DNA of 64,000 bases from Caulobacter vibrioides OR37 (GTDB lineage Bacteria; Pseudomonadota; Alphaproteobacteria; Caulobacterales; Caulobacteraceae), in assembly GCF_000372645.1 (NCBI RefSeq), contig NZ_APMP01000007.1:100033-164032 (forward strand). The letters run 5' to 3'. Positions within the stretch are counted from its first letter, which is position 1. Each line of letters opens with the position of its first letter. The notes under the pieces were generated by a model. It ran no database searches, was not told the DNA's origin, and worked only from the letters and a program-made list of their open reading frames with translations. Position numbers and translations under genes: made by a program. This document shows positions 9,416 through 18,376 of the stretch, in pieces.

Positions 9416-11032
9416 TTAGGCCTCTTCGCTCTCGGCGGCGGCTTCGGCTTCTTCGTACTCCGGCTCCGGCGGCGCCTCGACCCAGCCCATGGCGACGCGG
9501 GCGCGCATGATCAGGGCCTCGGCGTCTTCCGGCGACAGGTTGAAGCTTTCCAGGATGCCCGGCTCGCGCACGCGCTCGCCGTTCTTGGTCTCGAACCAGC
9601 CGCGCATGTCGTCCGGCACCAGACCAGCCAGATCCTCGACCGTCTTGACGTCGCCCTCGCCCAGGGCGACGGCCATGGCCAGGGTCACGCCCTCGATGGC
9701 CAGGACCGCGTCCTCGACGCCCAGGGCCTTGCGCTTGGCGTCCAGCTCGGCGGCTTCCTTCTCGAGGTACTCGCGGGCGCGCGCCTGCAGTTCCTCGGCG
9801 GTCTCCTCGTCGAAGCCCTCGATCGAGGCCACTTCGTGCGGCTCGACATAGGCCACGTCCTCGACCGCGACGAAGCCTTCGGTGACCAGCAGCTGGGCGA
9901 TGACCTCGTCGACGTCCAGGGCTTCCTGGAACAGGGCCGTGCGCTCGGCGAACTCGCGCTGACGGCGCTCGCTCTCCTGGCTTTCGGTCATGATGTCGAT
10001 CTGCCAGCCGGTCAGCTGCGAGGCCAGGCGCACGTTCTGGCCGCGACGGCCGATCGCCAGGGACAGTTGTTCGTCCGGCACCACGACCTCGACGCGCTCG
10101 TCTTCCTCGTCCATGACGACCTTGGAGACTTCCGCCGGCGCCAAGCCGTTGACGATGAAGGTGGCCTCGTCTTCCGACCACTGAATGATGTCGATCTTTT
10201 CGCCCTGCAGCTCGGCCACGACGGCCTGGACGCGCGAGCCGCGCATACCGACGCAGGCGCCGACCGGGTCGATCGAGCTGTCGTTCGAGATGACGGCCAT
10301 CTTGGCGCGCGAACCCGGGTCGCGGGCCACGGCGCGGATCTCGATGACGCCGTCGTAGACTTCCGGCACTTCCTGAGCGAACAGCTTGGCCATGAAGCCG
10401 CCGTGGGCGCGGCTCAGCATGATCTGCGGGCCCTTGGTCTCGCGACGGACGTCGTAGATGTAGGCGCGGATGCGGTCGCCGACGTTGAAGTTCTCGCGCG
10501 GGATCGACTGGTCGCGGCGCATGATGCCTTCGCCCCGGCCCAGATCGACGATGACGTTGCCGTATTCGACGCGCTTGACGCTGCCGTTGACGATCTCGCC
10601 GACGCGATCCTTGTACTCGTCGTACTGGCGCTCGCGCTCGGCTTCGCGGACCTTATGCATGACGACCTGGCGGGCCATCTGGGTCTGGACGCGGCCGATC
10701 TCGAAGGGCGGCAGGGCCTCTTCGTAGACCTTGCCGATCTCGGCGTCGCGCCAGGTCCGCTTGGCGATGGCCAGCGGCATCTTGCCGATCTCGCCTTCTA
10801 GGTCGGTGTCGTCGGCCACGACCTCGATCACGCGCTTCTGCGTCGTCTCGCCCGTCTTCGGGTCGATCTTGACGCGGATGTCGTGCTCGGCGCCGTAGCG
10901 GGCGCGGGCGGCTTTCTGCAGGGCGTCCTCGATGGCCTCGATGACGACTTCCTTCTCGATGCCTTTTTCGCGGGCGACCGCGTCGGCGATCTGCAGGAGT
11001 TCAAGCCGGTTGGCGGCGATGCCGATGGCCAT
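9416..11032 (-). CDS. nusA: transcription termination/antitermination protein NusA
   Basis: Binds RNA polymerase and nascent RNA to modulate pausing, termination and antitermination. The 538 residues hold an N-terminal RNAP-binding domain, an S1 domain (around [21 protein letters not shown]), two KH domains ([13 protein letters not shown] and [12 protein letters not shown]), and two C-terminal helix-hairpin acidic repeats, ending in a Glu/Ala-rich tail. Starts two bases after the rimP stop. Second gene of rimP-nusA-ylxR-infB. Confidence 0.97.
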   Translation of the reverse strand: MAIGIAANRLELLQIADAVAREKGIEKEVVIEAIEDALQKAARARYGAEHDIRVKIDPKTGETTQKRVIEVVADDTDLEGEIGKMPLAIAKRTWRDAEIGKVYEEALPPFEIGRVQTQMARQVVMHKVREAERERQYDEYKDRVGEIVNGSVKRVEYGNVIVDLGRGEGIMRRDQSIPRENFNVGDRIRAYIYDVRRETKGPQIMLSRAHGGFMAKLFAQEVPEVYDGVIEIRAVARDPGSRAKMAVISNDSSIDPVGACVGMRGSRVQAVVAELQGEKIDIIQWSEDEATFIVNGLAPAEVSKVVMDEEDERVEVVVPDEQLSLAIGRRGQNVRLASQLTGWQIDIMTESQESERRQREFAERTALFQEALDVDEVIAQLLVTEGFVAVEDVAYVEPHEVASIEGFDEETAEELQARAREYLEKEAAELDAKRKALGVEDAVLAIEGVTLAMAVALGEGDVKTVEDLAGLVPDDMRGWFETKNGERVREPGILESFNLSPEDAEALIMRARVAMGWVEAPPEPEYEEAEAAAESEEA

Positions 11033-11034
11033 GG

Positions 11035-11625
11035 TCAGTCCTCTTCACTTTCGGACAGGTCTTCGTTGTCGGATGAGTCGTTTTCCGCCTTCAGGCGGGC
11101 GGCGCGCTGTTTGGCCCCCCGATCCATCAGGGCGTCGGTCATGACGAGCTTGGCGTCGATGATCCAGGCGAAGGGGAAGTAGACGGTGACGTCGTCCTCG
11201 CCCTCGATGTTCAGGCCGACCTGGTCGTCCTCGACCCCGGCCAGTTCGCCCTTGAAGCGCTTGCGGCCCTCGGCGACGCGGTCGAGCTCGATGCGCGCCT
11301 CGAGGCCGGCATAGTCCTCGAAGTCCTTCAGGCGGGTCAGCGGGCGGTCGATGCCGGGGCTGGACACTTCCAGCGTATATTCGCCGGCGATCGGATCGGC
11401 GGCGTCCAGGATCTCGGAAACGCCGCGCGACAGGCGCGCGCAGTCCTCGACGTTCATGTCGCCGCCCGAGCCGTCTTCCAGCAGCGGGTGTTCGGCCATG
11501 ATCTGCAGTCGACGCTGCTCGGTCCCGCCCATCAGGCGCAGCCGGACGATCTCGTAGCCGAGGCTCTCGGCGACGGGATCGAGCATCTCGATCAGATCAC
11601 GGTCTTCCTGCGTCTTGCCGCGCAC
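11035..11625 (-). CDS. rimP: ribosome maturation factor RimP
   Basis: Assists 30S assembly. The 196-residue protein starts at GTG 11625 with a GGAG-type ribosome binding site a few bases upstream. It contains the [14 protein letters not shown] motif characteristic of RimP (about residues 82-95), and a charged, Glu/Ser-rich C-terminal tail typical of alphaproteobacterial members. First gene of the nusA-infB operon. Its roughly 90-base leader contains a terminator-like hairpin, so expression may be controlled by attenuation. Confidence 0.95.
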   Translation of the reverse strand: MRGKTQEDRDLIEMLDPVAESLGYEIVRLRLMGGTEQRRLQIMAEHPLLEDGSGGDMNVEDCARLSRGVSEILDAADPIAGEYTLEVSSPGIDRPLTRLKDFEDYAGLEARIELDRVAEGRKRFKGELAGVEDDQVGLNIEGEDDVTVYFPFAWIIDAKLVMTDALMDRGAKQRAARLKAENDSSDNEDLSESEED

Positions 11626-11653
11626 TCAAACTCTCCGGCCTGCTTCGGCCAAA

Positions 11654-11689
11654 CAAAAAGCGGCAGCCTTTCGGGCCGCCGCTCGAAAG
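11654..11689 (-). promoter_or_regulatory. candidate attenuator in the rimP-nusA-infB leader
   Basis: Read on the minus strand, AGCGGCGGCC (11683-11674) pairs with GGCTGCCGCT (11668-11659) with one mismatch, and is followed at once by TTTTTGTTT. That is a textbook intrinsic terminator, yet it lies about 33 bases before the rimP GTG. A competing stem CTTTCG/CGAAAG (11689-11684 with 11673-11668) would place the terminator's 5' arm in a loop, so the two are mutually exclusive. Confidence 0.6.
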
Positions 11690-11722
11690 CGCCATCTAGC
11701 GCTAACGGACGATGTAGAGCGC

Positions 11723-11751
11723 TTTATAGGCGAATTGCCGGACGCTGTCGA
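11723..11751 (-). promoter_or_regulatory. candidate housekeeping promoter for rimP operon
   Basis: On the minus strand, TCGACA (11751-11746), a 17-base spacer and TATAAA (11728-11723) resemble -35 and -10 elements. Transcription would start near 11716, giving a leader of about 90 bases that contains the hairpin at 11659-11683. Confidence 0.5.
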
Positions 11752-11853
11752 CTCCGTCGGCGCACACCTCTTCCGCGCCGCGACCATTTGCGCCTATAAG
11801 CGCCCCGCGCAGGCCGCCTCCCCGCGGACCTCAAGAACATCAAAAGAGTCACG

Positions 11854-12387
11854 ATGGACCTCTCCAAGATCCCGACCGGGGCCAACCCGCCGTATGACCT
11901 GAACGCCATTATCGAGATCCCGCAGGGCGGCGAGCCGGTGAAATACGAGATCGACAAGGAAAGCGGCGCCCTGATGGTCGACCGCTTCCTGCACACGGCG
12001 ATGTTCTATCCGGCCAATTACGGCTTCATCCCGCACACCCTGGCCGACGACGGCGACCCGGCCGATATCATGGTCGTGGGTCCGACCCCGGTCGTGCCGG
12101 GCGCGATCATTCGCTGCCGCCCGATCGGCACCCTGATGATGGTCGACGAAGCCGGCTCGGACGAGAAGATCCTGGCCGTGCCGGTCGACAAGCTGCACCC
12201 GTTCTATACGGGCGTGTCGAGCTGGCGCGACCTGCCGACCATCCTGACCGAGCAGATCGCCCACTTCTTCCAGCACTACAAGGATCTGGAAAAGGGCAAG
12301 TCGACCAAGATCACCGGCTGGGCCGACATCGAGGAGACCGCCGACATCATCCGCGCGGCGATCAAGCGCCACAACGAGACGTACTAA
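11854..12387 (+). CDS. ppa: inorganic pyrophosphatase
   Basis: Soluble type I pyrophosphatase that hydrolyses PPi to two phosphates, pulling biosynthetic reactions forward. 177 residues, standard for the bacterial hexameric enzyme. The metal-binding motif DDGDPADI is at residues 65-72 (Ala where most have a larger hydrophobic residue), with FYPANYGFIP at 51-60 just before. Divergent from rimP across a 228-bp region, so both promoters lie there; a CCTATAAG element at 11793-11800 could serve ppa. Confidence 0.96.
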   Translation: MDLSKIPTGANPPYDLNAIIEIPQGGEPVKYEIDKESGALMVDRFLHTAMFYPANYGFIPHTLADDGDPADIMVVGPTPVVPGAIIRCRPIGTLMMVDEAGSDEKILAVPVDKLHPFYTGVSSWRDLPTILTEQIAHFFQHYKDLEKGKSTKITGWADIEETADIIRAAIKRHNETY

Positions 12388-12389
12388 CC

Positions 12390-12806
12390 GTGGCGGCCAG
12401 GATTGATCTGACGCTTCGGATCATCTTGGCCAACCCGCCATCTGGCGTCGTCTTCGCGAAGCACGACGCCAAAAGTCGGCCGATCGATCCGGTCCGGGCG
12501 GCCGACGGCGATCTTTCCTTCGATATTCCCATTACGCTGACGCCTACGCCGGAAGGGCCGCGCCCCGGCGGCGGCTTTGTGCGCGCGGACAGCCGAGGCC
12601 GCTTCGTCTACATCGCTTCTGGACAGGCGGCGGGCGATGTCCAGGCCCCCGGGCAGCGGCGGATCAAGATCTATCTGCGGGACTTACCGCCCGGCGTCAT
12701 CGCTGGGGATATCCTGCAAGCAACCATAGCCGGACGCGCGAAAGATGGCGGCGCGGCGTTCGCCACTGTTCCGCTGTTGTCTGGCTGGAGCCGGGTCAGG
12801 CCCTGA
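12390..12806 (+). CDS. DUF5990-like hypothetical protein
   Basis: A 138-residue protein beginning at GTG 12390, two bases after the ppa stop, so probably co-transcribed with ppa. The N-terminal LTLRIILANPPSGVVFAKHD looks like DUF5990 proteins; the rest is rich in beta-forming segments, with no signal peptide or membrane span. Function is unknown. The 3' end overlaps trmB convergently by 11 bases. Codon usage looks like its neighbours. The family assignment is from memory and uncertain. Confidence 0.65.
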   Translation: MAARIDLTLRIILANPPSGVVFAKHDAKSRPIDPVRAADGDLSFDIPITLTPTPEGPRPGGGFVRADSRGRFVYIASGQAAGDVQAPGQRRIKIYLRDLPPGVIAGDILQATIAGRAKDGGAAFATVPLLSGWSRVRP

Positions 12807-13476
12807 CGAAATCCAGGAACACCGGCGCGCAGTCGCCGAGCTTCTTTTCCTCATAGCGCGTGGTGACGTGGTCGGCCGGGATCACGTTGCGATCGGCGGC
12901 CTCGTCAGCGAACCTGAAGCTCGGATCGGCCAGCACGCGCTCGGTCGTCCACTCGGCGTAGTCGGCCCAGTCGGTGACGAAACGCAAGCCCGCGCCGGGC
13001 TTCATCACACGGGCCAGCCTGGCGACGAATTGCGGCTGGATCAGGCGGCGCTTGTTGTGGCGGGCCTTGTGCCAGGGATCGGGAAACATGATGAACACCC
13101 GGTCCAGACACGCGTCGGGCAACCAATCGACGACGTCGCGTGCGTCGCCCTCGTGGATGCGCACGTTCTTAAGCGCCTGTTCCTCCACGTGACGGACCGC
13201 GCTGGCCACGCCGTTGACGAACGGCTCGGCGCCGATCACCAGGGCGTTGGGATTGCGGCCGGCCTGGGTCGCCATGTGCTCGCCGCCCCCGAAGCCGATC
13301 TCCAGCCATACAGCCTCGGCGTCCGGCATCAGGTCCAGCGGCCGGAACGGACCTTGAGGCACGGCGATCTCGGGCAACAGGGTGTCGAGCAGGGCCTGCT
13401 GGCGCGGCTTCACCGGGCGCGATTTCAAACGGCCGAAAGAGCGCAGCGGCCCGTGGGGTTGTTGCGGGTTGGTCAT
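12796..13476 (-). CDS. trmB: tRNA (guanine-N7-)-methyltransferase
   Basis: SAM-dependent enzyme forming m7G46 in tRNA. The 226 residues include the SAM-binding LEIGFGGGEHM (about 58-68) and the signature FIMFPDPWHKARHNKRR (about 127-143). It follows metK, which makes its methyl donor, on the same strand with a 90-bp gap containing a GC-rich hairpin. This is the last gene of the fur-to-metK cluster. Confidence 0.95.
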   Translation of the reverse strand: MTNPQQPHGPLRSFGRLKSRPVKPRQQALLDTLLPEIAVPQGPFRPLDLMPDAEAVWLEIGFGGGEHMATQAGRNPNALVIGAEPFVNGVASAVRHVEEQALKNVRIHEGDARDVVDWLPDACLDRVFIMFPDPWHKARHNKRRLIQPQFVARLARVMKPGAGLRFVTDWADYAEWTTERVLADPSFRFADEAADRNVIPADHVTTRYEEKKLGDCAPVFLDFVRA

Positions 13477-13566
13477 GGAGCGGGGTCTTAAAGCCCTGTG
13501 CTGGAAATGAAAACGGGCTCCGACCCACCAGGATCGGAGCCCGCCTCGCGGATCGCGGGATGAGGC

Positions 13567-14790
13567 TTACGCCAGGCCCTTCAGCTCGCCGACCAGATCG
13601 GTCTTTTCCCAGGAGAAGCCGCCTTCGTTGTCCGGCGTTCGGCCGAAGTGGCCATAGGCGGCGGTGCGGGCGTAGATCGGGCGGTTCAGCTGCAGGTGCT
13701 CGCGGATGGCGCGGGGCGTCGCGCCGCCGATCAGCTGCGGAAGGGTCTTTTCCAGCACCGCCGGATCCACCTTGCCGGTGCCATGCAGGTCGACGTGGAA
13801 CGAGACCGGCTGAGCCACGCCGATCGCGTATGCGATCTGGATGGTGCAGCGGTCGGCCAGGCCGGCGGCCACGACGTTCTTGGCCAGGTAACGGCAGGCA
13901 TAGGCCGCCGAGCGGTCGACCTTGGTCGGGTCCTTGCCCGAGAAGGCGCCGCCGCCGTGGGGGGCCGCGCCGCCGTAGGTGTCGACGATGATCTTGCGGC
14001 CGGTGAGGCCGGCGTCGCCGTCCGGACCGCCGATCTCGAAGCGGCCGGTCGGATTGACCAGCCATTGGGTCTTCTTGGTGATCAGACCATCCGGGAAGAT
14101 CGGCAGGATGTGCGGCTTGATCAGGTCCAGAACGCGCTTGGAGGTCGCGGCCTTGCCGTCGATCTTCTTCTTGTGCTGGTGGCTGACAACGATCGAGACG
14201 ACGCGCTGCGGGCGGCCGTGGCCGTCATATTCCAGGGTCACCTGGCTCTTGGCGTCCGGCTCGAGTTCCGAAAGCTCTCCCGAGTGGCGCAACTCGGCCA
14301 GACGCTTGAGGATGTTGTGGCTGTATTGCAGCGTGGCCGGCATCAGCTCGGGGGTCTCGGTGCTGGCGTAGCCGAACATGATGCCCTGGTCGCCGGCGCC
14401 TTCGTCCTTCTTGTCGGTGGCGTCCACGCCCTGGGCGATATGCGCCGACTGACCGTGCAGGAAGTTCGAATACTTCGCCTTCTGCCAGTGGAAGCCCTTC
14501 TGCTCGTAGCCGATGTCCTTGATCGCCGCGCGAACCTTGGGCTCCAGCGAGGCGATGATGTCCTTGGTCAGCTGCTTGTTGGCCTTCTTGTCGCCGTCGG
14601 GCTTGCCGGCGCGGACCTCGCCGGCCAGCACGATGCGATTGGTCGTCACCAGGGTCTCGCAGGCGACGCGCGCCTCGGGATCGGCCGTCAGGAAGGCGTC
14701 GACGACCGTGTCGCTGATGCGGTCCGCGACCTTGTCGGGGTGGCCTTCGGAGACGCTCTCGCTGGTGAAGATGTAGGACGAACGGTTCAA
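13567..14790 (-). CDS. metK: S-adenosylmethionine synthetase
   Basis: Makes SAM from methionine and ATP. I choose the TTG at 14790 (reading [19 protein letters not shown], 407 residues), because a GGAG site lies 8 bases upstream and conserved sequence begins at once; the frame stays open 20 codons further upstream. Motifs seen: SEGHPDK near the N terminus, [12 protein letters not shown] (about 123-134), and the P-loop-like [16 protein letters not shown] near residue 275. An insertion of roughly 15 residues compared with E. coli is normal for Alphaproteobacteria. A candidate operator lies about 75 bases upstream. Confidence 0.96.
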   Translation of the reverse strand: MNRSSYIFTSESVSEGHPDKVADRISDTVVDAFLTADPEARVACETLVTTNRIVLAGEVRAGKPDGDKKANKQLTKDIIASLEPKVRAAIKDIGYEQKGFHWQKAKYSNFLHGQSAHIAQGVDATDKKDEGAGDQGIMFGYASTETPELMPATLQYSHNILKRLAELRHSGELSELEPDAKSQVTLEYDGHGRPQRVVSIVVSHQHKKKIDGKAATSKRVLDLIKPHILPIFPDGLITKKTQWLVNPTGRFEIGGPDGDAGLTGRKIIVDTYGGAAPHGGGAFSGKDPTKVDRSAAYACRYLAKNVVAAGLADRCTIQIAYAIGVAQPVSFHVDLHGTGKVDPAVLEKTLPQLIGGATPRAIREHLQLNRPIYARTAAYGHFGRTPDNEGGFSWEKTDLVGELKGLA

Positions 14791-14865
14791 GAGACAGCTC
14801 CGGCCTTGAGGATGCGCGCGGGCGCTTGGGGCGCCCAGTTCGGCGTCCAATTAGACCGGAACCAT

Positions 14866-14881
14866 ATAAAGATATGTTTAT
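14866..14881. promoter_or_regulatory. candidate operator upstream of metK
   Basis: Imperfect 16-base palindrome ATAAAGATATGTTTAT in an AT-rich patch, within otherwise GC-rich DNA, 75 bases before metK and just beyond the HTH gene stop. Its form resembles the ATAAAGATAT-type palindromes I recall for ArsR-family SahR/methionine regulators in Proteobacteria, but that match is from memory. Confidence 0.45.
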
Positions 14882-14912
14882 GCGATCAAGGCGAGCTTGT
14901 CTGAAGAGGGCG

Positions 14913-15341
14913 TCAGTCCTCCTCGTCGCCCGCGCCTTCTTCCTCGGCCATCGACCGGACCAGCTCAAGGATGCGCTTGCGCACCTTCTGGCGACCGATG
15001 CGCGGGAACAGCGTGGCCAGTTCCAGCCCTTCGGGGGTCATCAGGAAGTCGTGGACGAAGGGCTCTCCGTCCTCGGCGACCCCTTCGCTCGTCGTCTGGG
15101 CCAGGCCTTCGAAGAAATAGCCGACCGACGACTGCAGACTACGGGCGATCTCGTAGAGCTTGCTGGCGCTGACGCGATTGGCGCCGCGCTCGTATTTCTG
15201 GACCTGCTGGAAGGTCAGGCCCAGATCCTCGGCCAGCCGCTCCTGGCTGACGCCCAGAAGCTTCCGGCGCATTCGAATACGCGCGCCAACATGAAGGTCG
15301 ACGGGATTGGGGCGGCGTTCGGTTTCCAAGAGCTGGCTCAT
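14913..15341 (-). CDS. XRE-family helix-turn-helix regulator
   Basis: A 142-residue protein (ATG 15341; a GTG two codons upstream is possible). The N-terminal HTH runs from about 17 to 71 (VGARIRMRRKLLGVSQERLAEDLGLTFQQ...). It is followed by an acidic helical C-terminal region with no ligand domain I recognise. This protein type, present in several copies in Caulobacter and Rhizobiales, always has the LGVSQE-LAE-LGLTFQQVQKYE signature. It lies between lnt and metK, an order common in Alphaproteobacteria. Its target is unknown; the metK palindrome next door is a possible site. Confidence 0.88.
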   Translation of the reverse strand: MSQLLETERRPNPVDLHVGARIRMRRKLLGVSQERLAEDLGLTFQQVQKYERGANRVSASKLYEIARSLQSSVGYFFEGLAQTTSEGVAEDGEPFVHDFLMTPEGLELATLFPRIGRQKVRKRILELVRSMAEEEGAGDEED

Positions 15342-15375
15342 GCCCACGCTTGATAGCTGAAATTGCGGTTTTAAT

Positions 15376-16971
15376 TCAGCCTAACTCTTTCAGCCGCGCA
15401 ATAGACGAAGAGGTTTTACCTGACCAAACACGAGCTGACGCAACCATAGATATCAGTAGAAGGACCCAAAACGCGCCATTTCGCAAGTGGTCGAAGGGCG
15501 TAACCTCTCCCATCGCTGGTATTGAGGCGTCGACGACTCCACTTTGTCCTAAGGACAAACTCGCTCCGGGCCTGATTCGGCCGCGAGCGTCGATCACGGC
15601 GGTGACGCCGGTCGGGGTGGCCCGAAGGATCGGGCGGGCGCTCTCGATCGCCCGGTAGCTGGCCAGGTTCAGATGTTGCAGCGGGCCGGACGTCACGCCG
15701 AACCAGGCGTCATTCGAGACATTGATCAGCGCCCGCACCTCGGGATCGCGGCGCGCCAGACCCGGGAAAAGACTCTCGTAGCAGATCAGCGGCTGGACCA
15801 GCAGGTCGGGCGACAGGCGCAACGGCGCGGGACGGGGTCCGGTGGCGAAGCCGTCCCCGAGATGGGCGAGGCTCTTGAAGCCGATGGCGGTCAGCAACTT
15901 TTCGGCTGGCAGGTACTCGCCGAACGGCACCAGCCGGTGTTTGTCATAGACTCCGATCGGCTCGAGATCGGTCGCCGTGCGGCGCAAGGCGATCAGGCTG
16001 TTGTAGTAGACCGGCGCCTGGACCGGACCCTCATAGCGATAGCCGCCGATCAACAGGATCTGACCCGGCTTCAGGCTGTCGACGATCGCCTCGCGAACCC
16101 AGGTTCCCGGGGCCAGATAGTCGTTGACGGCGGCGGGCAAGGCGCCCTCGGGCCAGATGACGAGGTCGGCGGGCTTGCCGGCGTAGGGCTTGGCCGTCAG
16201 CGAAACATAGGACTGAACGATCCGGGCGAAGCGCGTGGCGTCCCACTTGGCGTCCTGCTGGATGTCGGCCTGGACGAGGCGCACGGCGACCGGCGATCCT
16301 TCCGGCAGGGGCCGCGACTCGACCGCCGCGCCGTAGCCGTAAAGGGCGACAAGGCCAGCGGCCGCGGCGCCTAGAACGATACGCCCGCCCCGGCCCTCGC
16401 GCCAGACCGCCGGCGCGGCGGCGATGGCCAGGGTGATCCAGGTCAGGCCATAGGCCCCGACCAGGGCCGCCGCCTGAGACGGCCATGACCCGGCCCGCCA
16501 GGTCTCGCCAGGCAGGTTCCAGGGAAACCCCGTCAGGATGTGGCCGCGCGTCCATTCCAGGGCCGCGAAGGTTCCGGCGAACACCAGGACGCGCCAGGGT
16601 CCCTTGCGGCCAATGGCGCGATAGACCAGGCCCGCCGCGCCCCAGAAGAGCGCCAGCCCCCCCGCCATGGCGGCGACGGCGAACGGCGCCATCCAGCCTT
16701 GGTTGGCGGCGTCGACCATGAAGGCCTCGGCGATCCACCAAGTGCCAAGACCGAAATAGGCCACGCCCGCCAGCCAACCTCGCCAGAAGGCGGACCGCAG
16801 AGGTCGTTCTGGACTGGCGCCGTCCAGCTGACGCAGAAGCAGCGCATAGCCGAGCAGACCCGGCAGGACGCCAAACGGCGGGTGGGCCAAGGCGGCCGCG
16901 AGTCCCGCCGCCAGCGCTGGCCAGGGGCCGGACCAAAGCCGATGATCCCGGAGACGGGTCCAGACGGTCAC
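15376..16971 (-). CDS. lnt: apolipoprotein N-acyltransferase
   Basis: Inner-membrane enzyme adding the third acyl chain to lipoproteins. Of 531 residues, the N-terminal half contains about six to seven hydrophobic spans. The C-terminal nitrilase domain shows the Glu-Lys-Cys triad: WPEGALP (about 268-274), YDKHRLVPFGEYLP (about 340-353) and ICYESLFP (about 399-406). A final membrane span is near 505-520. It overlaps corC by four bases, as is usual. Confidence 0.95.
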   Translation of the reverse strand: MTVWTRLRDHRLWSGPWPALAAGLAAALAHPPFGVLPGLLGYALLLRQLDGASPERPLRSAFWRGWLAGVAYFGLGTWWIAEAFMVDAANQGWMAPFAVAAMAGGLALFWGAAGLVYRAIGRKGPWRVLVFAGTFAALEWTRGHILTGFPWNLPGETWRAGSWPSQAAALVGAYGLTWITLAIAAAPAVWREGRGGRIVLGAAAAGLVALYGYGAAVESRPLPEGSPVAVRLVQADIQQDAKWDATRFARIVQSYVSLTAKPYAGKPADLVIWPEGALPAAVNDYLAPGTWVREAIVDSLKPGQILLIGGYRYEGPVQAPVYYNSLIALRRTATDLEPIGVYDKHRLVPFGEYLPAEKLLTAIGFKSLAHLGDGFATGPRPAPLRLSPDLLVQPLICYESLFPGLARRDPEVRALINVSNDAWFGVTSGPLQHLNLASYRAIESARPILRATPTGVTAVIDARGRIRPGASLSLGQSGVVDASIPAMGEVTPFDHLRNGAFWVLLLISMVASARVWSGKTSSSIARLKELG

Positions 16972-17882
16972 GAAGCCGGAACGCTCTGTGAGGCGCCATC
17001 CGCTGCGGCCTCCGGCGCGGGACCGCCACGCACGCGCACGCGGCGCACCCGACGCGGATCGGCCTCGACGACCTCGAACTCGTAGCCGTCGGGATGGGCG
17101 ATGACCTCGCCCCGCTGCGGCACGCGGCCGGCCAGGGCGACGACGAGGCCGGCGACGGTGTCGATGTCTTCTTCCATTTCCGACGGCGCCAATTCGCGTC
17201 CCAGCGCGACCTCAAGCTCCTCGAGCGGCGCGCGGGCGTCGGCGTCATAGACCCCGCCCGGACGCGCCACCACCGAGACGGCGGCCGCGTCGTCGTGCTC
17301 GTCGTCGATCTCGCCGACCACCGCCTCGATCAGGTCCTCCATCGAGACCAAACCGTCGGTGCCGCCGAACTCGTCGATGACCAGAGCCATATGGATGCGG
17401 CTGGTGCGCATGCGCAGCAGCAGATCGGCGGCCTTCATCGAGGCCGGCACATAGAGGGCGTCGCGGCGCAGCTTGCTCAGGACCAGGTCGCCGGGGGCCG
17501 GATGTTTCTCGTCATCGGCCAGCAGATGGAAGATGTCCTTGACGTGGACGACGCCCACCGGGTCGTCCAGCGTCTCGCGATAGATCGGCATCCGCGAATG
17601 CTCGGCCTCGGCGAACTGGGCCACCACCGCCTCGAACGGGGTCGACAGCTCGACGGCGACGACGTCGGCGCGCGGCGTCATGACGTCGGCGACCCGGAGA
17701 GTCTGGAAGGCCTCGGCCTGGTCGACGATGTCGACCGCGCCGCTGGCCGGCGGCGGCTCGGGCGGCCGCTGCGGCTCGTCGCCGCCAATCAGGCGGCGGC
17801 GCATACGTCGAAGGAACGCCCGCACGCCCCGGCTTCGTCGAACCGGAACGGCGGGCTGTTGACTAGGCTCGTCGCTGGGCAT
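16968..17882 (-). CDS. CorC/HlyC family CBS-domain protein
   Basis: A 304-residue soluble protein with paired CBS domains (about 57-175: VADVMTPRADVVAVE... and MALVIDEFGGTDGLVSMEDLIEAVVGEI) and a C-terminal CorC/HlyC transporter-associated domain (about 195-285). Proteins of this group are linked to magnesium/cobalt efflux and envelope stability. It lacks the N-terminal DUF21 membrane domain of longer relatives. It sits between ybeY and lnt, the standard order. Confidence 0.9.
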   Translation of the reverse strand: MPSDEPSQQPAVPVRRSRGVRAFLRRMRRRLIGGDEPQRPPEPPPASGAVDIVDQAEAFQTLRVADVMTPRADVVAVELSTPFEAVVAQFAEAEHSRMPIYRETLDDPVGVVHVKDIFHLLADDEKHPAPGDLVLSKLRRDALYVPASMKAADLLLRMRTSRIHMALVIDEFGGTDGLVSMEDLIEAVVGEIDDEHDDAAAVSVVARPGGVYDADARAPLEELEVALGRELAPSEMEEDIDTVAGLVVALAGRVPQRGEVIAHPDGYEFEVVEADPRRVRRVRVRGGPAPEAAADGASQSVPAS

Positions 17883-17890
17883 GGCCCCTG

Positions 17891-18376
17891 TCAGCGCCCC
17901 TCTTCATCGCCAGCATAAGGGTCGGGAACGTCCAGACCCGCCAGGATTTCGCGTTCGAGCGCCTCCATGGCTTCAGCCTCGTCGTCGCTCTCGTGGTCAT
18001 ATCCTAGGAGATGAAGCACGCCATGCGCCACCAGATGTTGCAGATGGTGGGCCAGAGGCTTGCCCTGCTCGGCCGCCTCGCGGGCGCAAACCCCATAGGC
18101 CAGGGCTATGTCGCCGATTTGGCCCTCCGGATTGACGAGGGGATCTCGCGGCGCGGGGAAGGACAGGACGTTGGTCGCATAGTCCTTCTGGCGGAAGTCG
18201 CGGTTCAGGACCTGAACGCTGTCGTCGTCGGTCAGCAGGATCACGATCCCCTGCCCCACGATGTCCTCGTGCGCGTCCAGCACGGCCTGCGCGGCGCGCC
18301 AGACCAGGACCTCGGCGTCCTCGGCGGCGGCCAGCCAGGCCTGATCCTCGATCTCGATATCGACGGTAATGGTCAT
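17891..18376 (-). CDS. ybeY: endoribonuclease YbeY
   Basis: Zinc-dependent single-strand RNase acting in 16S rRNA 3' maturation and 70S quality control. 161 residues with the zinc motif HLVAHGVLHLLGYDH (about 112-126; three histidines). Also present is VLSFP near residue 71. It begins immediately after the phoH stop and is followed by corC after eight bases. Confidence 0.95.
   Translation of the reverse strand: MTITVDIEIEDQAWLAAAEDAEVLVWRAAQAVLDAHEDIVGQGIVILLTDDDSVQVLNRDFRQKDYATNVLSFPAPRDPLVNPEGQIGDIALAYGVCAREAAEQGKPLAHHLQHLVAHGVLHLLGYDHESDDEAEAMEALEREILAGLDVPDPYAGDEEGR

Noticed and set aside
13502..13564. Terminator after metK as an intrinsic terminator with T-run
   Set aside because: The GGGCTCCGA/TCGGAGCCC stem (about 13515-13543) is clear, but in the metK reading direction the following sequence has only a weak T content (CGTTTTC), so I did not list it as a confident terminator.
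14791..14912. SAM riboswitch upstream of metK
   Set aside because: I looked for SAM-II and related folds; no conserved pseudoknot sequence could be recognised, so only a protein operator candidate is kept. A covariance-model search would decide.
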